Source: Halocafeteria seosinensis
Taxonomy: Eukaryota > Sar > Bigyra > Bicosoecida
Assembly: GCA_001687465.1 (NCBI GenBank)
Contig: LVLI01000136.1
Coordinates: forward strand, 1 to 47,235
Direction: 5' to 3'
Length of the DNA stretch: 47,235 bases
Shown here: piece after piece, positions 41,206 to 47,235 of the stretch
Layout: each line of letters begins with the position of its first letter
Numbering within the stretch: position 1 is the first letter of the stretch
Translations under genes and position numbers: made by a program
The notes under the pieces: generated by a model
Database searches by the model: none
What the model was told of the DNA's origin: nothing
The model's input: only the letters and a program-made list of their open reading frames with translations

Positions 41206-41397
41206 ATGATCATAATGATGCCAATCCCTTCGGGGGATAATGATGATGATAATCTGTACAAAGAATGCGGTGTTACAAAACCGAGCCATTTTCATCAACA
41301 GCTGTTAATGTCTCAGCACCAGTATCGACGAACGGCGGAACCCCTACTGCGTCCACGATATCGACAAGGCAAAACTAGAAGTAATCACCTGTAGCAA
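41206..41397 (+). pseudogene. Fragment of the ankyrin-gene exon 1, inserted in inverted orientation
   Basis: The translated segment (NDDDNLYKECGVTKPSHFHQ, then QHQYRRTAEPLLRPRYRQGK) matches residues encoded by about 35300-35480 on the minus strand, with few changes. It is ~190 bp, begins and ends within the source exon, and has no start or stop of its own. It lies on the opposite strand to its source, ~6 kb away, between the two remnants of the third hydrolase copy. Confidence 0.8.
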
Positions 41398-41405
41398 ATC
41401 AAAAA

Positions 41406-41560
41406 AGGGAGTGGTTTCTGCAAACGGGAAAGTGCCTATATGAACGTCGCTGTTAGCGTAAGAATTACACGTTGGAAATTAGTTGTGGATTCCTCAGCGA
41501 CACAGTTCAGCTTTGCAATTCCTGAAGGAAAACGCTTGAACATTCTACTCGACTTAGGAC
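41406..41560. repeat. Copy of the hydrolase 5' flank
   Basis: This is a diverged copy of 40788-40905 with small insertions. With the 3' remnant at 40969-41150 it outlines a third hydrolase gene whose body has been removed. The stretch from 41561 to 41791 shows nothing else I can name. Confidence 0.65.
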
Positions 41561-41791
41561 TCTGGTACCGATGTTGTTAGTTCTCCGGAAGTACACGCTC
41601 GCAGGGACTGCACCGCCATAAATACAGAGGTTGCTGGCCAAGTTCGAACCCGTACATCTTGTGCTTCGCACATTACTTGTTTAATCATGACGCGAATTTA
41701 CTAAGCCCGTGGACAGAGTCGGGAATCGATGCAGAAGAATTATTGCACAACGTTTCTTACCGTGCCGTGGAATTTCTGCTAAAGGCACACC

Positions 41792-43435
41792 TCAACTCAC
41801 TTTTGTAAAATTGATGAACTGAATTCCGGGAAAGGAAAACAGCTTGGTACCATCATCCAATGTATTGAAAGAAACCCACTCTCCCAAGTCTGCCTGTAGC
41901 TCTGCCATAATGCAAGAGACGAGTTGTCGACGGAAGAAAACACGAAATTCAAACGTCTTCTCTGTTGATGATTCGGGTTTCAGCGGTACTGTCCCGTAGG
42001 GTCCAAAGCTGATATACGCAAGAAGAGCGTCATTCAAGCTAGGATCTCTCGTAGTGTTCACCGACACATAAGTGCCAGATGCCGTATAAATTCCTAAGTA
42101 CTCGTCAACGAAGTCACTGCTCAGTTGCGGGAAATTATTCGCACGGTAATCGGCGTATTGCTTTCTCAGTACAGGTATCACAGCGTTAGAGATCGTGCGG
42201 GCAACTGGGATAGTGTCTATACCGGCTCCGTTCCATAAAAGGACGACTCCAAAGTCCAGTTCTGGGATCATCGCAGTCAATGATGTTAAGCCCGGTAGAT
42301 TTCCTGCTTTCGTACGGACAAGATAGCCATTGCTCGAGAAAAACTCCCAAGGAGTACCAAATCCACTATATCCTCCTGGATTCTCGTACACCTGCATCAT
42401 TGTATTTCGACGTAGCTGGCCCAAAGATGTTTGTTCTTTCCACTCGTCCAAGTAATGAAGGATCCACAGCGCCATGTCTTCGCTTGTAGAGTATACGCCT
42501 CCAGCTGGGGACAGCCACCCTAAAGGGGTAAACGGTGCTTCAGAACCATCCAGTAGATAATTCGTTACCATTCTTGAAAGGACACTCGAAGTATAGTTGA
42601 CTCCAGTGGAATTCATGTTCAGCGGAGCCGCGATGTTGTCGGCGAGGAAGTCGCTCCAAGGTTTGCCATACAATCTCTCTGAGACGAGATGCGCAAAAAT
42701 CGAGTATGCTAGATTAGAATAACTGGGATATGTCCATGGTTTCATCATCAGTTTGTTGTACTGAGAGATCCTCTGAAGCATTTCAGCTGTGGTCAAGTTA
42801 CAGTATCCGGTGCATGGTCCTTCCCTCGGAATTCCAGACAGTTGGCTCATCATCTGCCGAAACGTGGGTTGGCTTGAGCCGAACGGATTCGGGATGTGAA
42901 AGTCCTCAAAGTACTTTCGCAACTCATCGTCGAAGCTGTCAATCTTTCCATCCCGGAAGGCATGAATTGCCGTTTCTACTGCAAAGGTCTTGGAATTCGA
43001 TGCCAGACGATAAATGGTTTTCTCCGTAGGAACTTGTCCCGGTTGCTTCTTGCTCACACAGCCGTAATTAAAGTATCGAATTTTCCCACCGAGAATAAAG
43101 GCCCCACTGAGTGCTGTGGAACTGGGCTTATGAGCTCCGCTTGTGCAGGGGCCAAGCGTGTAGTTCAGCAAGCTTGCCGTCAGCTCATTCATGAAGCTCG
43201 TGTTGAATTGCTGGATGTCGCTTCTGGGAGGGGTCGGTGGTGTCGATTCACAGTTGGGCAGAGGCGGTACGGGGTCGATGGAATCTCCGATGAGAGCTTC
43301 CCATATCCCACCGGGGGGAACGCCGTTCAATGCAGCCATAAACTCCTCCATGTCCATCTCCGCGCTGGCTGCGTGAAACAGCGCATGTAGAGCGATGGAC
43401 AGGGATAGACCGAACACTCGCCAGTGTGATTTCAT
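41792..43435 (-). CDS. Secreted class C beta-lactamase-like serine hydrolase, copy 2
   Basis: An intact single-exon gene of 547 residues. The N-terminus is a clear signal peptide (MKSHWRVFGLSLSIALHALF, cleavage after HAASA). The nucleophile Ser and Lys lie in LASNSKTFA near residue 150 and the Tyr-x-Asn motif in YPSYSNLAYS near residue 240; FRQMMSQLSG and a C-terminal lipocalin-like segment follow. Several N-x-S/T sites suggest glycosylation and an extracellular place. These enzymes act on D-amino-acid peptides, esters or amides; bacterial-wall attack or small-molecule ester hydrolysis are both possible. It is a tandem duplicate of the gene ending at 38891, same strand. Confidence 0.85.
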   Translation of the reverse strand: MKSHWRVFGLSLSIALHALFHAASAEMDMEEFMAALNGVPPGGIWEALIGDSIDPVPPLPNCESTPPTPPRSDIQQFNTSFMNELTASLLNYTLGPCTSGAHKPSSTALSGAFILGGKIRYFNYGCVSKKQPGQVPTEKTIYRLASNSKTFAVETAIHAFRDGKIDSFDDELRKYFEDFHIPNPFGSSQPTFRQMMSQLSGIPREGPCTGYCNLTTAEMLQRISQYNKLMMKPWTYPSYSNLAYSIFAHLVSERLYGKPWSDFLADNIAAPLNMNSTGVNYTSSVLSRMVTNYLLDGSEAPFTPLGWLSPAGGVYSTSEDMALWILHYLDEWKEQTSLGQLRRNTMMQVYENPGGYSGFGTPWEFFSSNGYLVRTKAGNLPGLTSLTAMIPELDFGVVLLWNGAGIDTIPVARTISNAVIPVLRKQYADYRANNFPQLSSDFVDEYLGIYTASGTYVSVNTTRDPSLNDALLAYISFGPYGTVPLKPESSTEKTFEFRVFFRRQLVSCIMAELQADLGEWVSFNTLDDGTKLFSFPGIQFINFTKVS

Positions 43436-43668
43436 TGTTTTATTGAACTTTAAGGTTTATACTCAGAAGGAAACCGGTGAAAAAACAATGCCATGTGGCA
43501 AAACCCAATTGCGAAAGCGACCTCGACTAACGTCTTCACTGTATGGAATACCGTCGAAGGAATCCAATCCTTCACAAGCACACAAGTCTGTTACGCACAG
43601 CTGGGAACTGAGGGGGCGATGTACGAGGCAGATGGTGTCGGGTTACGGCTCTGGGTACGTTGTTGTAT

Positions 43669-46197
43669 TCATTGAACGCTACTAGAGACATTACGCACAC
43701 TCGGCTTCTCTGAATTGATCTGAGCGGATGAGCGAAAAGGCACGCCCGCGTCACAAAGCATTTTCCGTAAAAACTGACGCTTATTCTTCATTGATCCCAG
43801 TCGCTGCCAAGAGTAGGGATCAATAAAGTGAACTCTGCTCGAGTAAGTCTGATGCAAAATACGCAGGTACTGCTTTCCGTGGTTTGAAAGCAATACACGA
43901 CGGCCATCGTTCACCTGGACTATATCGCTCGGATCAAATAGCTTAATACCCACTATTTGAGAACAGTTCGCTACATCGTTGACACCCTTTCCAAATGCAA
44001 AATCCATCATGAAACCGTCACTGGAAGAAACCAGAGGAGATCCTTCTCCAGGAACGCAAGGTACTTCTCTTATGGGTGCAGATGTTCCGGCTGGTAATTC
44101 TGGAAGATGGAAGCCCGACCGTTTCAAACATTTATAAACATCCGCAAACAGCTCGCCGTTAGCACTGGCTACTAACTTAGTACCATCGTTATCGTTTTCG
44201 CGAAGGTTTTGCATTGTTCTACGCAGTTGGGCGTGCTGAGTATCGAGAGTGTGACAAAGCTCTATAGCTGCGGAACTGTTATCAGACCGTCGATATAGCA
44301 ATTGTCGGGCAAGGTAGCTTATGCGTGCCTGCTGTAGCACAAGGGCCGGGAAACGATGTACCTTCTCATTTATCAAAGTCACATGAGATACGATACGCAA
44401 GAGCGCTGCCCCTCGCACCACACCGAGTGAAGAATCCGAAAGCCATTCCAACAGAAGGCGCTCTAACCTAGCTGCCTTTAAATCCATAATTCTGTCTCGA
44501 CGAGAGATTGCGTTTATAACGCGCATCCTAACTGTTCGAGAAACAGTGCTAGAGTGAAGGTGAGCGTCGCGTGAGGAAGGCATGTCCACAGCATAGCTAT
44601 GCACATTGGCGAGCTGGCTTGCGGACCAGTGGCCAAACAGCATATCTGGATGGTTGTTGCAGACTAGTTCCGCATACTGAAGCAACTTGAGGCTGGAAAA
44701 CCAGCTAATTTGCGCAGCTCCCATAAACACCGGAAGCCAGTAACAAAGCGCTGGTTCATCTATTCCGGTACGGCCTTCCAGAATACCCTCAACTAAGTTA
44801 CGAAGCATCTTTCGGTATTTCAGCGAAGGAATGTATACTCTAATGATGCTCTTGTCCATCATGTGTAGCTGTGAAGCAAGCACGTTTACCATATTGCCAA
44901 TGTCCTTTACTATCCTAGCGCTAGGAGAAGCTTCCTTTGGATGAGTCTCCCAACGAGCGAGAAAGTACCTCACAGTAGCTTCCAGGAGATCATGATAGTC
45001 CTTGTTTGTATAGATTGTATCCAACTTACACAGCGTGCATGCACGCAGCACTGCGAGCTGACTACGAATCCGTTCTGTATCTTCCTTATGCGATGGTTCT
45101 GCTTTGTCGTGCTGGGCATCAACATTGAGTCGTTGCCGGTTCATGTTCACTACAGAACGCTCTAAGAGTTCTTTTCCTTTATTAAAGCATGCTTCAATGT
45201 TAACGTAGTTAGCGTCACGTGGCTCCGTTCTTCCATGGGCATTCCACGGGCGAATTGAATGTGCTACAGCCAAAGCTGTCTTGCTTACTTGCTCTGGAGT
45301 TTCATTGTCCACGTAGATTGTATGAATTTGTGAAATTTGAGCAACCACCAAGCTGTAAATTTCGAGAAACAACCAAGAATTTCCAGAGGTGCCATGGAAC
45401 CTGGGTGTCTCTGAGTACAACCGAGGTGGGCTTTGACGGTTTCCGAGTCCGAGAGCGTAAATGCACGCTGTAGCAGTACCTCGTAATCGGCTAACAACAT
45501 GAGCTGCATAACCGATATACACAGGAGCGGTATCCGGCAGTAAATCTTTCGGTCCTCTGCTGCCTAGTTGCACGTTCGAGTCGAGTTTGCTCTCATGACG
45601 CCGCGAGGACAAAGTGCTTAGAATGTCGTCCATGTACGCTTCCACATCTGGGGAGCCGTCGGCTGCGCATGTCGGCATTCCATGTATTCTTAAGTGTTTC
45701 TCCAAACAACTAGCGAACGCAATTAGCAGAAAATTCAAACCAGTTATGTGCATAGGTTTATGGAGTTGGTACTCGCTTCCTGTAGCATCTGTCGAGGGAG
45801 CCCGGAGAGCCGCCGATAGCGTATCATTCCGTAGGTGCTTATGGTGAGCGACGGCACCCAGAGCCGTCAGTACATGATGAAAACTGCGAATACTCCAAGG
45901 GTATCTGACCGTCAAAATCTGTATAAGTTGGTCAAACGACTGGCATTGCTGAATAGCTTTTTTCGCAACTTCAAACTCGGATCGTCGGGAGGGCCTAGTC
46001 TCATCTAATGGAATACCATTGCAGATGCTCCTTCGAGGGAATGTATACGAAACTGTACCAGATAGTGCAGGACAAAAATTGACCGCGGTGTACCCTTGAA
46101 AAGCTTGATACGGCCCTTGAAAGGCCGAAGTAGCACAGGCTGCCGTGCTCCAAGGTAGTACTGCTCCCCTTGTCAGCCGTGCGCGCACCATCTCCAT
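43669..46197 (-). CDS. RAP-domain organelle RNA-binding protein
   Basis: A single exon of 842 residues. The N-terminus (MEMVRARLTRGAVLPWSTAA) is basic with no acidic residue after the Glu at position 2, as in mitochondrial or plastid presequences. The long middle is alpha-helical with many short Leu-rich helices (LLLEWLSDSSLGVVRGAALL), consistent with a helical-repeat array but without a clear octotricopeptide signature. Near residues 755-825 is a RAP domain (RRVLLSNHGKQYLRILHQTY, VHFIDPYSWQRLG, KRQFLRKML), an RNA-binding endonuclease-like fold of FASTK and OPR proteins that control organelle transcript processing and translation. The 3' end overlaps nothing; the neighbouring hydrolase starts ~230 bp beyond its stop. 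Confidence 0.75.
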   Translation of the reverse strand: MEMVRARLTRGAVLPWSTAACATSAFQGPYQAFQGYTAVNFCPALSGTVSYTFPRRSICNGIPLDETRPSRRSEFEVAKKAIQQCQSFDQLIQILTVRYPWSIRSFHHVLTALGAVAHHKHLRNDTLSAALRAPSTDATGSEYQLHKPMHITGLNFLLIAFASCLEKHLRIHGMPTCAADGSPDVEAYMDDILSTLSSRRHESKLDSNVQLGSRGPKDLLPDTAPVYIGYAAHVVSRLRGTATACIYALGLGNRQSPPRLYSETPRFHGTSGNSWLFLEIYSLVVAQISQIHTIYVDNETPEQVSKTALAVAHSIRPWNAHGRTEPRDANYVNIEACFNKGKELLERSVVNMNRQRLNVDAQHDKAEPSHKEDTERIRSQLAVLRACTLCKLDTIYTNKDYHDLLEATVRYFLARWETHPKEASPSARIVKDIGNMVNVLASQLHMMDKSIIRVYIPSLKYRKMLRNLVEGILEGRTGIDEPALCYWLPVFMGAAQISWFSSLKLLQYAELVCNNHPDMLFGHWSASQLANVHSYAVDMPSSRDAHLHSSTVSRTVRMRVINAISRRDRIMDLKAARLERLLLEWLSDSSLGVVRGAALLRIVSHVTLINEKVHRFPALVLQQARISYLARQLLYRRSDNSSAAIELCHTLDTQHAQLRRTMQNLRENDNDGTKLVASANGELFADVYKCLKRSGFHLPELPAGTSAPIREVPCVPGEGSPLVSSSDGFMMDFAFGKGVNDVANCSQIVGIKLFDPSDIVQVNDGRRVLLSNHGKQYLRILHQTYSSRVHFIDPYSWQRLGSMKNKRQFLRKMLCDAGVPFRSSAQINSEKPSVRNVSSSVQ

Positions 46198-46812
46198 CTC
46201 CTACCATACTAAGGGGGCTCCATAAACCTCTGTTGCCTATAAAATTTGACAGTTATCGCCTCAAAATACGTCTAATCCTGCTTTGTTTTCGGCTGGAGCA
46301 TCTGAACTTCACAAATTCGGTGCATAGGAATCAATAAGTGATGGAATTCCATGTTTTCATGGCCAGTATATATGGCCAACCGACTAACTTGCTGCAGCGT
46401 TCAGTCTGAGAACATTGACGCAGTACATAATGCACGTATAAATCGTTATGAAGTGGTTTCGAGTGTCAAAGTTGTGGCCAATGCAATGTACAGTATGGTA
46501 TGCAATACAGTATGTATACAAGCTGACCTGAGCTTATACTAATACTCATGCAAATATATTGTCCCATGGCATTACTATCAACTGCCTCCGGCTATTGTAT
46601 CCCCCGAATCGCGTTTGTCTTCCGTTATGATTCTCGAGCATTGTGGGCGCAGGCATGGCTCCTCCCCCGATGCCTCCTGAGCTTAACCGGCGCTGTGTTC
46701 CCTCACGGCGCATGTCAGCAAAGCTGCAGGAACAGCGGGCCCGTCGCTGCTTAACACGGGCGCATACCGCTCCTCGTTAAGAGGATGCGGTCAACTTCCC
46801 GGCCGGTGGGCT
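46198..46812. other. Upstream of the RAP gene; no supportable gene
   Basis: The first part should carry the RAP gene promoter. From about 46650 the sequence becomes GC-rich (a 42-codon Pro/Arg-rich ORF from the ATG near 46655), possibly the edge of a repeat, but I recognise nothing. Confidence 0.4.
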
Positions 46813-47053
46813 ATCTGTCACATTTGTGTGTGTGCGAGCAACACCCATGGCTAAGGTGCAAAGATTGAATTTGCAAACAATCCCTTCTTTGCGGCATTGA
46901 TGGAGGTTGCTGCTGCTTCTGCTTTTTACCGCCCTCTTTGCGTCGTTTTATTGCTTCTCTTGATAAATTTTGCTTGCTTTCGTTGTAAAAGCCCTCGGGC
47001 TTCTTCTCCTAGCCAAGGAGTGACTAAAAAGCACACACACAAATGTGACAGAT
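46813..47053. repeat. Inverted repeat with 22-bp perfect arms
   Basis: The arm at 46813-46834 (ATCTGTCACATTTGTGTGTG then TG) is the exact reverse complement of 47032-47053. The 197-bp interior has no convincing gene. A related terminus (CTATCTGTCACATGTGTGTG) occurs at about 40911, so these may be ends of a dispersed foldback or MITE-like element. Confidence 0.6.
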
Positions 47054-47235
47054 CTTCGAAAGGGCACGGACTGAATGGTTCCACCTCAAGAACCTCCCAA
47101 TGGTGAGGAGCGCAGAGATTAGGTTCATACGCAGGGCTTCAAACGCGGCTGCCGACCGCTTGGCTAAGACCGCGTCAAACAACCCAGTGGGTAATGGTTC
47201 CTCTTGCTTAGACTGGCCGCCTAGAGCTACGCACA
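47049..47235 (+). pseudogene. RNase H C-terminal fragment from a retroelement (runs off the window)
   Basis: The open frame to the window end reads VRSAEIRFIRRASNAAADRL followed by AKTAS. This is the end of a plant-type RNase H fold (RVT_3 class; the last Asp of the active site is the D of AADRLA) found in non-LTR retrotransposons. The upstream part of the domain is absent: the frame is closed by a TGA at 47046, inside the inverted-repeat arm. It is therefore a 5'-truncated fragment, or the end of an element continuing to the right. Confidence 0.55.

Noticed and set aside
41560-41700. A tRNA gene suggested by AGTTCGAACCC
   Set aside because: I could not fold acceptor and anticodon stems at the right distances; the match looks accidental.
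42896-43390. 164-codon plus-strand ORF (and its counterpart at 39902-40435)
   Set aside because: Both are antisense shadows of the two serine hydrolase genes and are conserved only because the genes are duplicates.

Overview
The window is nuclear DNA of a eukaryotic microbe. Five or more genes are split by short GT-AG introns, mostly 59 to 78 bp. Many have GTAAGT-like donors, and a CTAAC-like branch point is visible in some. There are eukaryotic-only genes (a carnitine acyltransferase ending in a peroxisomal tripeptide, a COX7a-like mitochondrial protein, a RAP-domain organelle RNA-binding protein, a SANT-like DNA-binding protein), DNA transposon relics and many pseudogenes. I see no rRNA, no convincing tRNA and no CRISPR array. 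An alga or other free-living protist, perhaps of the red-algal or a red-plastid lineage, is my inference from style only; the species cannot be named from the sequence.

Layout. 1-2.8 kb: the tail of an unidentified ORF ending in a poly(A) run, a 10-repeat Cys-type LRR protein (minus), microsatellites and a broken methyltransferase (minus). 3.4-5.1 kb: a secreted GLUG-repeat protein (minus). 6.1-9.8 kb: a five-exon Crinkler-like NTPase plus PD-(D/E)XK nuclease protein (plus). 10.2-13.1 kb: an AT-rich block with two ~410 bp tandem units, directly abutting a 1.87 kb pogo-like transposon with TA-flanked terminal inverted repeats. 13.1-17.0 kb: the 3' relic of a GLUG/Kelch gene, then a complete GLUG/Ser-Thr-rich/Kelch surface protein. 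17.2-21.2 kb (minus): a four-part fusion of cobyrinate a,c-diamide synthase (CobB/CbiA), a BtuF-like cobalamin-binding fold, Kelch repeats and a Cys-rich C-terminal domain. 21.6-25.9 kb: a graveyard with a broken GLUG paralogue, a dead Crypton-like tyrosine recombinase and a P450-like fragment. 26-31.9 kb (minus): an RG-repeat protein, a SANT-like protein and a COX7a-like protein. 32.7-33.9 kb: a broken nuclease gene. 34.1-38.2 kb: an ankyrin protein (minus) and a carnitine acyltransferase (plus), divergently arranged. 38.9-43.4 kb: two class C beta-lactamase-like secreted serine hydrolases flanking the remains of a third copy whose body is gone and whose gap holds a fragment of the ankyrin gene. 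43.7-46.2 kb: the RAP protein. The end holds a 22-bp inverted repeat and an RNase H fragment from a retroelement.

The genes do not form one pathway. Three themes recur: a local family of secreted GLUG proteins (one Kelch-bearing, one Kelch-less, two dead); nucleases or effector-like proteins beside transposon debris; and repeated frameshift or nonsense decay of duplicated genes. The most unusual intact gene is the cobalamin-related fusion, in which a synthase and a corrinoid-binding fold share one polypeptide.
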